Shown in pieces: positions 36,144 through 47,143 of a stretch of 64,000 nucleotides of DNA. Each line of letters opens with the position of its first letter. Position 1 is the stretch's first letter. Under the pieces are notes generated by a model, which saw only the letters and a list, made by a program, of their open reading frames with translations, did no database searches and was not told the DNA's origin. The stretch is from Notospermus geniculatus (taxonomy: Eukaryota > Nemertea > Pilidiophora > Heteronemertea > Lineidae): assembly GCA_002633025.1 (NCBI GenBank), contig NMRB01001649.1:62001-126000 (forward strand), given 5' to 3'. The translations under genes and the position numbers were made by a program.

Positions 36144-39022
36144 TCATCTCTGGCGGAATACGGTCACGCCAGCATCACATCGATGGGCAGACATTGTACT
36201 GTCCAGCAGCTTCCAGGACTCATCCACCGGATCGTAACACTCAATACTGTCAAGTAATGAACTGCCATCGTACCTGAAATAGATAGATAGTTTCAAAATA
36301 TTGTGTGAGAACATCCTGCTTTCAAAGAAGAATACTGATAGTAAAGTACGGTACAACAACGAATAGTACCGTAAACAGACGTACCCTGCAACCACATACA
36401 GCGACCCCCTGAGGGTACACGCCCCCACGTAGCACCTCGGGATCTTCATGTTAGCACCAGATGTCCATTGCTCCGTCCTGACATTGAAACACTCCACGCT
36501 AGAGAGATGGTTGGTCCCGTCGTAACCACCACAAACGAAGATGGTGTCATGGAGAACAGCCACACCCGCTCCTGGAAATGAAAATCAACACATGCATGAA
36601 ATCAACACGGTGGTGGTTTTATTCTTTGTGGTGTAGATTTTGTGATTTCAGTGGAAGGTCACCAGTCCACTTGATGACTGCTGACAGGCAGAAATCAAGA
36701 CATCATATCAATGTCAATGACTAACTTACCAGATCTTTTGGTGGTCATGGGAGGCACACTACTCCATTGCGAGGTATTCGGATCAAACTTCTCCACCGTG
36801 TTAAGCAGGTTGATGCCATCGTAACCGCCAATACAATAGATCAGATCATTGGCTACAATAAGCCCCGCCCCCTCACGACCGACGGCAGTGTTTCCAATCG
36901 GATTCCACTGGTCGATATGCGGATCATATCGCTCCATGCTGGTGTGGCGGTCTCGACCATCAAAGCCACCACAAACATAGATGGCATCTGAAACGAAATA
37001 CCCTGGTACATCCATCTAGATGTTCAGAACAGGAAATGAGTTGTCAATATCTCTGCTATTGGGCAAATACAAGCTTTAGGGGAGATCACTTCTTGAGGTA
37101 CTGTACAGCATACAGAAGCTCTGCTGCTTGAGCACTGTACTCTACCTTTAAGTATGGAAAGAATACACAGGCAATTGAGACCCAAGCTCCATAAACTGTC
37201 ATAGAGCTTCATTAATCATGTCTTGAAGTGAACATGACAAGTGACCCACCTTGATAGACACAAACCCCCGCCAGGCCTCTCCGGTGCTGCATCGGCGCCA
37301 CCATATGCCAGAGTGGCTCCTCATCAGAGAAATCAAGGACCTCCACGCTGTTAAGTCGATTCTGGCCATCATAACCCCCGATGATGTAGAGTCGATTCTT
37401 GATAGCAGCGGCCGCTACATACCGTCTTCTCTTAGTCATGGTCTAAAGAGAATAATGTGAATGAATACGGAACTTCATAGCTCAAACCAGGGAAGAAAGG
37501 CATTATGACACCAGGTTGAAGTCTCACTTTAGATGGGTGAAGCTTTTGAATCCATGATCTCATGCGGCCAGCATAACTCAAATCATACACTTCTTGATTA
37601 CTCCATGTACATGTAGTTAGGAACCCATACTACCAATCCAAGCAATGCCTTTGTGGATCTGTATTCGTTTGGCCATCACAATCTGTGTCACATACCGGTA
37701 GTTTTGACCATTCTTGTTTCTTTNGAAGTTCCATGTACTTGGGAAATATTGTGGCAATATTGAGCTTCACTTCAATCATTACTCAACCTTCAGTTTTTGG
37801 TCTGCTGTATCAAAGCAACCACCAGGGACCCTTTTACCACTTGTGGCAGGCGAGGAGCCAGGGCAGGGATACTCAGTGTTTCAAGTTCATTAACCAACCT
37901 GTATCTCATCACTCTTAATCAATGTCTCCAAATCGGAGGCTTGAAGTGTTAGAAACTCCTCCTGGTGGACAACTTCTTCAAAATGTTTGTGACAGAAGAC
38001 TTCTGCAGCATCCTTCAGAGCTTGGCAAGAATGATTCTCAGCAAATATACGGATTCCAAGGCAGTTTGTGGAATCAAGCTGCTTCTGGAGGAATTCAGAA
38101 CACGCTTGTTTGACACCTGTCAGTTGAAGTAAGCACGCTGCTGGGAGAAGTTCCTGGACGTTCTCAACGCTGACATCGACTGTTTCTGTGTAGACGAAGT
38201 CCAAGAGGACAGACATGACACTGGCTGGGATGTCATGAAGCTCAATTTCTGACTTATTTCTTTCCGACATCTGAAATAAAGTCAAAGAGAAAAAAATCTT
38301 AACTGAGAAAGTCAAAGATACAGCTGAGGCAAGTGCTTGCCTTGTCAGAATAATGGAGTAGTTACAGTTATCTCAAGTTCTTGAAGGAACAGAGGCTGAG
38401 GTGAAGAATTATGATATCGGAATCTCTGAGGGTTGGAAACTTGGACTTCCTCAGCAAACATTGAAAGCATAGCAAGTGCTATAGCGAGGTAGTTGAATGC
38501 ATTACTTCACTGATACATACATGAGAGGAGGTATGAGAATTACAATAAAATCATAAAAGGAAAGTGACCTGTTCCTTTGTTGTGCTTGCTGCACAGCTGA
38601 GACTGTGTATCATTGCCAGAACTTGACAATATACAAATTATTTATGGTGATTAGAAGTGTCAAGACGCTGACAAACCCAAGCATTCAAGCATGCATGGAT
38701 GATGCACTGACGAAAGTGCGCCTTATACTGCAGTGCGTCTTATGTATGGATTTCATCAAAGATTTTGGGTGAAATTAGGGGTGCGCCTTATAGTCAGGTG
38801 CGCCCTATAGTCGCGAAAATACGGTAACGTACTTCGTTGGTGAACATAGCACAGAAGTAATCACTACAAGCAGCAAGCACAATACGATGGGCTGGCAATG
38901 CACGGTCCTGAACTTTCAACACAACATCACATAGGGTGTTAGTCTTTCTCAGGTTGTTCATCGTCGTCAAGATGGACTTTGCATGACTGTCAGTGAAGAT
39001 CTGTCGCTCAATCATATTTCAC
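36144..39022 (-). CDS. KLHL12: KLHL12 (CUL3 adaptor, BTB-BACK-kelch), copy with the 5' end, broken by a gap
   Basis: Exons in transcript order are 39022-38833 (start ATG at 39015), 38270-37899, then the gap at 37724, a cut kelch exon 37723-37696, then 37442-37250, 36987-36730, 36571-36385 and 36273-36144 (stop TGA). The first two encode the BTB domain ([60 protein letters not shown]) and the start of BACK ([17 protein letters not shown], ending LIKSDEIQ). The rest are kelch repeats as in copy 1. The BACK exons and most of the first kelch exon are missing at the N but are present in unit A at 20169-20751, and the phases join. A combined gene would have about the 568 residues of vertebrate KLHL12. 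The acceptor 8 bases upstream of the ATG implies a 5' non-coding exon. It is divergent from CFAP20DC. Confidence 0.9.
38711..38826. mobile_element. MITE remnant ending 6 bases from a KLHL12 splice donor
   Basis: Repeated GTGCGCCTTATA words and the end TACCGTATTTTCGCGACTAT (read on the minus strand) resemble a widespread mariner-type MITE family. The element ends at 38826 and the donor GTACGT of KLHL12 exon 1 occupies 38832-38827, so the element directly abuts the donor hexamer. The other end looks degraded. Confidence 0.5.
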
Positions 39023-39813
39023 CTGAAAAAATAAACAAAACGATAGCATAGCAATGTCAGATAGAAATACTCGATGTCCTTAATTGCTTAAACAAAGACG
39101 AGCATTCGATTTTTCACCAAGTCAATGATTATCATCAGGCATGTCAGGGCTAGGGCTTGATGGTTGACCTGGTTGACAGATGATTGATATGCCATGGATG
39201 GGGGGGGGGGGGTAGGACGTCATAGCTGGGAGGTTTTGGTCGCAAATTTCTCCATCAACAATCAACCTCTGCAAAATACGGCGATCACTAGATGTTTCCT
39301 ACACCTAGGACAATCAACCTATTGTATTGTCTTGTTATTTGCAGCAGTACAGCTGTCAAAAACAGAGAAAATGTGAAGTGAATTCAGCATCTGTGCTGTC
39401 AAGATTCCCTGGCACTTCTATTTACTACCGTTTAGCGTTTCACGAATTACCTAAGCTAGTTTTATTTTCCACCGTCAGATGGCGTGGTGGAGACTACGAC
39501 GCCATCTGATGGTGGATAATTAAACCATGCTAGAACTGTACGCATGCGCTTGTAAGCTTGGAGAGTTTGTACGCCTGTGTGGAGATTGAGGACCGTCAGC
39601 TGCTGCTATCTATTGACGAATGGTTCAACTACTATCCTGTTTACTTGTACGCATGCACTGTTAAGCATGGGGAGTTAGTACACTTGTGTGGAGACTGACA
39701 GTAAACTTTTCGCGGTTGTCTCTCTGCTAACATGGCTAAAAAAGCTGAAAAAATGAGTGAACGAAGTTAATTCAATGATACTCTGTACGGATTCATGATA
39801 TATTACTACAAGG
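39023..39813. promoter_or_regulatory. Head-to-head promoter region of KLHL12 and CFAP20DC
   Basis: About 0.8 kb separates the two start codons. It holds a direct repeat (39539-39588 and 39649-39697, both starting TACGCATGC and including GTGTGGAGA). The first unit contains CGCATGCGC, close to the NRF1 consensus. A 15-base inverted repeat with AGATGGCGT / ACGCCATCT lies at 39471-39485 and 39499-39513. A 13-base G run is at about 39199-39211. Promoter role is inferred from position and motifs. Confidence 0.4.
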
Positions 39814-42800
39814 ATGTTTAAGAACGAATATCAGGTCTGTTGATTGGGTTTATTAATTGAAAAACCGTGTGATCTGTGGCTGTTTTTACAACAGATTCCT
39901 ACAATCCCTGCATGCCTGGTTCTGCTGCACACATCACCACGTACACTGCACTGCACCCACCTGCTGTCATGCCTGTGCACTCTGTCAAGGCCTAGGCCTA
40001 CACACGTACATGTACGTGCAATGCGTGGCCATCTGTCAAAGTCATGTCTAAAAATAAATTCCCCTTTTGTCAGTAGGCCTAGCCTACATGTAGGCCTGCC
40101 AGGCCTAAGTTTGTTTTTTTCTGACGTTAGGCTATTTTCCATTTATTTCTGGCGTGAAAATAGGCCTAGGCCTAACCCATTTTTTTGTGTTGGTCGCCTG
40201 ACAGAAAAGCATAGCCTACATCCTGTAACAGATGAAAATAAAATTTCTTTGATCTCATGCGTTTTTCCTTAAAATGAAGAGATAGGTTGGCGATAAAAGA
40301 AACGTTTTTGTCTCATTATTCCCGTAGAAAAATGTACCGCCATCTTTTCGTGACGCAACGTCAACACTTAAAATGACATCAGTGATGTCGCTGCCGGCAC
40401 ATTGCTTGCAGCGCCGACCGTTCGGGATAAACTGTCACGCGGGTATCCCATTGGTGCGTTGGTTCTATGATTTCAGGGAGGACCCCACTTTGAGATCTTC
40501 AGTGTCCATGGAAAGNGTACGCGAACAATACAAACTGCAGGAAGTTCTAATAACTCATTCCCAGGTTGAAAATTTTTTGGTAGTTTCCGCGTTAATGTAC
40601 TATTTTTAGACCGGAAATCCCCGTTTGCTTGAAGCTGCCGATAGAGGACGCGGCGGTATGGATTCCAGTTCTAACAGTCGTGGCCTAGGCCTACACACGT
40701 ACATGTACGTGCAATGCGTGGCCATCTGTCAAAATCATGTCTAAAAATAAATTCCCCTTTTGTCAGTAGGCCTAGCCTACATGTAGGCCTGCCGCCTAGG
40801 CCTAGGCCTAAGTTTGTTTTTTTCTGACGTTAGGCTATTTTCCATTTATTTCTGGCGTGAAAATAGGCCTAACCCATTTTTTTGTGTTGGTCGCCTGACA
40901 GAAAAGCATAGCCTACATCCTGTAACAGATGAAAATAAAATTTCTTTGATCTCATGCGTTTTTCCTTAAAATGAAGAGATAGGTTGGCGATAAAAGAAAC
41001 GTTTTTGTCTCATTATTCCCGTAGAAAAATGTACCGCCATCTTTTCGTGACGCAACGTCAACACTTAAAATGACATCAGTGATGTCGCTGCCGGCACATT
41101 GCTTGCAGCGCCGACCGTTCGGGATAAACTGTCACGCGGGTATCCCATTGGTGCGTTGGTTCTATGATTTCAGGGAGGACCCCACTTTGAGATCTTCAGT
41201 GTCCATGGAAAGGATCCAGTGGCAAACTGGAAGCTGACTGGTGGGGCTGGAATCCGTAAGGCCTATGACAAAGAGGTGAAGAGTTTTGTGTACAACCTTG
41301 AGGGGAGTGTAACAACAACCAAAATGCAGCTTCCTAAGGATCCAAGACAAACATGTGAGTCTCTACAGAAAGATGCCACAAAGGGATTTTAGTTCCAGAG
41401 GATTTACAGTCCCTCCTGTGTTGTTGACTACGGCTGGCATGTCCCAGTGTAGGAAAAAGAGTTGGCACTTCATAGTCTGTCGCCTCACAGTGGCTGTCAA
41501 AACTTGGCAAATTCTCCCCTGAGGATATTCACTGACTGAACAAATCTGTGCTAAAATAGTCAAGTGACTTCAGATGCCAATGATGAATACATATGTAGGC
41601 TTTTTTTTGCCCTGTAGCAACTCTTTACCCCACATTTTTCAGTGACACTTATCCAGAGGTATTTGGTTTTCCAACTCCATGTGCCCCAAGGCCAGGACTT
41701 TGCAATGGAAGTGGGGTAAGTTTCTTAAGAGTTTATGATTGCTACCATCTGGACCATATGGAAAGACACTCAAATTTGTACTTCAGTGGTGGTGGTAATG
41801 GTTGGGAGTCACCAACCCAGTTTAGGCTGGACTGAATAATATCCTCATCTGTAACTTTCTTTCAGGCTGACAGACCTTCAGAACAACAAGAGGCGTCTCT
41901 TCTTCTCCACATCTCATAAAGAAGTCAACTTGACACCGCTTCACGCCAAGATTCCCCTGACAATCATGAGAAGAGCTGTTGTAAGTCAGTCACGCACAAT
42001 TTCGTTGGGTTCAACATAGCATACTGTTCAGTGTGCATGTTGCTGATGTCAGTTTGTTGAGGGGTAACTATCAAAACTCCGCAGTTTCAATGACTGAACT
42101 AAAGTGCAATTACTGGCCCGTATTCTAGAGGTCCACTTAAACCTTTTGTATTTTGCCCTGCAAACAATAGCTAAAGGTAAACCTTAGAGTTAAAGAAGCT
42201 TCTAGAATACGGCCCACTGTCTTGAGAGTTCTAAACATGAACTCTGTCTGTAAGCTGAGTCTGTTCGGTTGGCTGCGAAAACTCCTCTGCACTGCATGTT
42301 CTGCACCCAGCTATCCTTACAGTCCCAGTCTTCACTTGGCTCTCGTGATTGAAAAAAGCCCCTCAGATAAGGTTATCATTTTCATTTCTTTCTGATGCCA
42401 AGTCTATCAAGTGTATTAATTCTGCAGTGGATCAACCTTTGCCTGGACATGGTGTCACTGGTTGGCGAGACGTGGCGAGGACAGACCTTCAAAGCGACAG
42501 AGAGTATCACATTATCAGCAAATTGTAAATTACGGAAAATCTTTTCCATGAAGACGCAGCCTCCTGATGATGATGGTGAGTAACTGGCAATATCTGTCTT
42601 CATGTCTCATCTGTGGCCCTTTGTAATGGAATCAAAAACTTGAGAGGTTGGCTGTGGCTTGCAGTACATCAACTGGAGATCAAAAACTAGTGGCAGTTCT
42701 GAGGAAGATGAATCTTTCTTCATTCGCTGGTCTGAAAGGTTCCCCTGAAGTGCCTTTGACAATGGGCTGCAGTATGCAATCCTCACTTTATTACATCATT

Positions 42801-45800
42801 TCAATTCTTTTCAGATCTGTTCGGCCATTCAAACTCAACTGAAGTCGATTCAATACCACGACAGTTCCAAATCCCACAGGACGTGTCCCACTTTACTCAA
42901 GTTCTGACCATGACAAAGATCAGACATCCCTCTGGTGGAGACATATCGAACCGCCCATCATCTGCTTTGGATATTGGTTTGTGTTCCTTTGTTAAACAAA
43001 AAAAGTGACCAGAGTAATCCTTAATTGAGAAGTGTCCTGATTACAGAGGTCAAAATGAATGGAACTGAACTTTGGTGTCCTTAATACAGAGGTGTCCTCC
43101 TGGCAGAGGTGTCCACTACAAGTGGCTCCAGTGTAAGCAGTATTCAAACCACAGTGTTTCTACCAGGAATTTTTTAAGGGGGGGGGGGTAAAGAGGATTC
43201 TTGGTCAAAAACAAAATTTTGACTTTTTGAGGAGGGGACATACCCCCAAGTAACCCCCCTCTGGCGGAAACACTGACATAGATATCTGTGTGTTATGATA
43301 CAGCAGTGCAGGAGGAAACCACGGCCTCCACAGAAAATCTTAACTAACTGTATTAATCCTCGTTTCAGACCTTAGTGCTAGTGGTAACAGACGACCCGGC
43401 CAGTTTCATATTGCATTTGGTTCAAAGGTGCCTCTACCGTCATCTTCATCTGCTGGAAAGAAACCTACGAGTGGAAGTTCATCCAGTAGAAAGTCATTGT
43501 CGAAATCAAGGTCTGATGGTAAGTTGATGGTAAAGAGCAGTTCTGTGCTTGGAGTGGTGGCAATTTCCAGAGTCACGGACCACTGAATGAAGAGTAGACT
43601 GTTGTGCCATTCCACTCTGGTCACTTGTCCACACCTTGCCAGTCCTCAGAGGAACCATCTTTCAATGTTTCAGAACTGAATGGTGAGATATCGTCCCACG
43701 AGGCTGCCATCAGGGACGTTGATGGAGGCTTAGAGTCCCTGGATGAGGGTTCCATCGAACCTGCACATTACAGACTAGGCTCTGACCCTGGCACTCAGTT
43801 GGAACATCCACAAACAGGAAAAGGTGAGCAAACATTGGTGGCTTTGATTTTATACTGGAGTAACTTCAGTTAACTCTCTTTACTGCTTGTGCCTACAAGG
43901 GATTGTCGAATCATGGTTATCCAGTTCCTGTCCACTGTGCTCTCTTTGAGTGAACTTAGTTTCACATTTTACCATTACCGGCAGATGGAATCCAGTGAAG
44001 CAGATACCAGTGTAGGTGCAACAGAAAGGTATCTATCATTAAAAATTGAATAGAACAAGCTAATAGAAACTTACTCTGTTGTCTCTCCTTCCTGCAGGTG
44101 GTGGCAGTCACACCTGGTCATCAGGCATCAACAAGAATGATGAACGTCCCATGCACGCTCCCCATCCTCCAAGTGTTGCACCACATCCACCTAGCGGACC
44201 ATCAAATGATAGAGCAAGGCGACGAATTCATCGGGTGAAGAGTGCAAGCAAGGAGAAGGTGATGGCAGGTCAAAATATGGTGGTGAAAGACATCAATTTT
44301 AAATATGGTGAGTATTAGGTACCTTTCGCTGTGCTCGGTGTTGGATTGAAAGATGTTTGACTCTTGAGTTGGATACACGCCCTCCCCAATGACAGAACCT
44401 TATATTCGTGAGCCTGCCTTTAGTTACCTGGTGTATCTGGCACTCCCCCTGCTGCACACTGCCTTTGAAAATCTAAATCAGCTGTCGGCGGTGCTTAACA
44501 TGAGTTTCTCTCCGTTGTTTTCAGATGATGATAGTAGTTCGTCCAGTTACCTGAGCTCTTATAGTAAAAATTCCATCATAGAGAGTGAAAGTATCAGAAG
44601 ACCAAAGCCAAGCTATGATCTACCAATGCAACGACATCATCCCTCCAGCGAGGACGCTGACAACAGGTGTCAAGATGGACGACGGCCTGGGTCTGATCGC
44701 CCGATGTCGAAAGTGGAGGAATCGAGACAAGATGATCTTGACGATGAGCTTGGTATCATCAACGACTCGGCTCCGAGTGAAGAGGATGAAGTCGCGACGA
44801 AGGAGGTGTTTGACGACGATGATGATGATGGGAAGGATGATTCAGTGGATGCCGTGATCCAGGCGTTGAAGGCGCAGGCGGAGAAGATGGATGTGGAGAC
44901 TGATGAGGAGGGAAACGGCGTTGATGCGATTAAGAATTCTTACGAGGACAGCGAAGAGTGAGTTACTGTCTTGACTAGTCTTACCTCTCACAGGCCTACA
45001 TTGCTTCAGTTTTAGCCTGAATATAATGATAACAACCATTTCTTTTCCAGTGAGGAGAAACAGTCTTGTGGTAGGGAAGTTTACATGTTTCATTCACCCC
45101 CAAAACCGGCCCATCGACGGAAAGCTGATGAAGAACCAAGGTCACAGGTAAGAAAATCTCTCAGAGTGATGTTAATGTGCAGGATGAACGAGGTCATGTT
45201 TATATGAGAGGTGAGGTGGGGTAAGATTGTAATGACCTTAAGAGGATGATTCTGTGTACTGTCTATCATGTCATGCTGACTTTTCATTTTGAAGATCAAT
45301 TATCTCGATTTCTTTCAGTCGATCATGAGTCAGTTCAGTTCACGGAGTCATCCTCGGATTGTCATGGAGGTTACACAGAATTCACGCGGAGCACGTCCAG
45401 CCGACGACTTCCACAGTTCAGTTAGTAGCGAGGAAGAGGATCAGATTGCTGAACGGTTGTCAAGACTCTCACCCAAACCTTCGGCAAGACTTTCACCAAA
45501 TCCTTCGTCCGGGAAATCACGGAATAGACGTTCACCTTCACGTAGATCACCAGTTGCTAGTGACAATGAAAGCAATGCGAAACAAAATGGTGGAAGTAGT
45601 GCTAATAATAGTAACACTGAAGACGACACTGATGAAGGTCAAAGGTCACGACCGAAATTAGACAGTGCGGCATATCAGAGTATTGTGGCAGTTCATAACA
45701 AGGCAATGAATTCAAATCATAGTATGAAACTTCATAAATCTGTGAACACTTTATCAGTGACTGTACCAGAGAATGCACTCCTGAGTCCAACGGGTAGCCA

Positions 45801-46938
45801 ATCACGGCATAGTATCAGTAAGAAAAAGGTACGGGAGATACCGAAGAGTGATGCTCGGCTGTCGCAGTTAAACCTTGTGACTGAGGTAGGTATTATCGTG
45901 ATGGATATGTGTGTGGCCACGAAAGTGTTTTTTCCTGGAGCTCTGCCCCATAATTACGGCATCTCCTTTCAATAGTCTTCTGCATTGACACATGTGGTGT
46001 GAAGTCATAGACTTTCATGAAAATGTGGTAATCATGCTACACGCGGTCTCCGAGGCCTGTATGACAAATTACTGGTGAACATTTCATTGACTCAAAATGG
46101 TTATTTCTGCTCCAGCAACCGTACGATGAACACAAATATGAGATGGGAGAAGTAACAGACTCATTCGAGGCGAAGATGCTGGCGAGTCTGAAACGGGAGG
46201 CAGAAGAATCAGCAGGGGAGGATGAAGATGAAAACGATGAGGCTGGACCTCGACGGAAACACAAGAATAACGCCCCTGTCCACGATCTGGCAAAGCATGC
46301 GTACGACGATGATGACTCCCTGACATCTAGTGATGAAGATACGACGTCCTTTAGCACATGGAAAAGCCCTGTAAAATGTCCCATTAGTTTCATCACCAAG
46401 ACTAGTTATGAAAACTTCAAAGTTGAATGTTTCAACTCTTGGACATAAGTCCATCTGCACCAACCTCTAAGACTTTATGAAGAAAGAAATCGTTTCTACC
46501 TTCTCCATATCTGACCCAAGTATTATGATACCATCAGTCCTGGCTTTCATGAGTCAGTCTGTTGTCTTTAGACTCCCATTTCCTTCATTTTCAGGTGCCA
46601 ACTTTACTACCCCACCGATACCAAGACGAGATGCATTTACCTTCCTCAAGAACCAGCCAGGATACTTTAGGTTCATCAAACCCGAGGTAATTATCTCCTT
46701 CAAAAGATATCCCTGTATATCGGCATCTGGTTGCAGTAAAATTGTGGACCAATTGAATTCAGAAACCACCTCAGAAACTCAGTCTCTAGAAAATTGATGA
46801 AATATGTTGAATGTTTCAGGGACTGGTCAGGTGTGTTTAGTCCACCCATTGTGCTACCGAGTGAAATGAAGCGAGATCCCAAACCAGAGGAGCTCTCCCC
46901 CAGAGAACCTCCACCACAGCCACGACAAAAGTCATCAG
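39814..46938 (+). CDS. CFAP20DC: CFAP20DC (CFAP20 domain-containing protein, C3orf67 family)
   Basis: Exons: 39814-39834 (only MFKNEYQ, identical to the start of the human protein as I recall it), 41174-41354, 41643-41715, 41866-41980, 42428-42575, 42815-42976, 43369-43518, 43674-43823, 44098-44307, 44525-44957, 45051-45147, 45319-45885, 46116-46370, 46595-46686 and 46820-46938, then a 50-N gap. All phases join, giving about 924 residues. Residues 1 to about 200 form the CFAP20-like domain ([80 protein letters not shown]), followed by [17 protein letters not shown]. The rest is a low-complexity Ser/Asp/Glu-rich tail with an acidic run at 44813-44838 and a conserved-looking [16 protein letters not shown]. 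The molecular role is not well established; a ciliary link is inferred from the CFAP20 name. No stop codon is visible, so the C terminus may lie in the gap. The donor at 42976 (GTTTGT) is weak. Confidence 0.88.
39989..40515 (+). repeat. Duplicate of 40682-41212 ending at an N: unmerged assembly overlap
   Basis: These 527 bases repeat at 40682-41212 (531 bases) almost exactly, differing mainly in the number of TAGGCC repeats. The left copy ends at the N at 40516, inside the CFAP20DC exon that is complete in the right copy (41174-41354). The exon start at 40477-40515 is therefore a duplicate, not a second exon. Confidence 0.85.
42115..42215. mobile_element. 101-bp MITE in a CFAP20DC intron
   Basis: Inverted ends GGCCCGTATTCTAGA and TCTAGAATACGGCCC (one mismatch), possibly flanked by ACT on each side. 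The right half of the same family lies at 1-48. Confidence 0.65.
43010..43130. repeat. Dispersed GAGGTGTCC repeat
   Basis: Words such as TGAACTTTGGTGTCCTTAA and CAGAGGTGTCC recur at 1625-1690, 16235-16360 (opposite strand) and 56150-56320. This looks like a degenerate MITE family. Confidence 0.5.
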
Positions 46939-46952
46939 GTATTCGTCATCCT

Positions 46953-47002
46953 NNNNNNNNNNNNNNNNNNNNNNNNNNNNNNNNNNNNNNNNNNNNNNNN
47001 NN
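46953..47002. other. Assembly gap (50 N) between CFAP20DC and BRAF
   Basis: A run of exactly 50 N, likely an arbitrary size. The end of CFAP20DC and its 3' untranslated region are not visible, and BRAF starts only 133 bases after it. Confidence 0.95.
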
Positions 47003-47107
47003 TATGTCTATGCCCAGATTATGTCAAAAGCCAATGCCAATTGCCAACACCAATGTATTTCTGTGAACCCCGTGAAATTACGTGAATTCACGATAATCAA
47101 TTTCAGA

Positions 47108-47143
47108 TCACGTGACCCACTGAAAATAAGGAAGATGGCGGAC
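47108..47143 (+). promoter_or_regulatory. BRAF start region: E-box and YY1-like element over the start codon
   Basis: TCACGTGAC (47108-47116) is a perfect E-box palindrome of the USF/TFE type. AAGATGGCGGAC (47133-47144) covers the start codon and matches the YY1 core AAGATGGCGG, as seen at many metazoan housekeeping genes. Function is inferred from motif and position. Confidence 0.35.

Larger units (their letters stand above)
20752..37723 (+). repeat. Unit B of the NEDD1-EOGT-KLHL12 block
   Basis: Unit B runs in the same order and orientation as unit A. It stops at the single N at 37724, at the point matching 20196 of unit A, so about 555 bases (20197-20751) have no counterpart. Those bases hold part of the first kelch exon, one whole BACK exon and part of another. 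Sequence after the N continues with the unduplicated 5' half of KLHL12. Confidence 0.95.

Noticed and set aside
40373-40609. Open frame [15 protein letters not shown] crossing the N at 40516
   Set aside because: It includes the unmerged copy of the CFAP20DC exon and reads through an unknown base.
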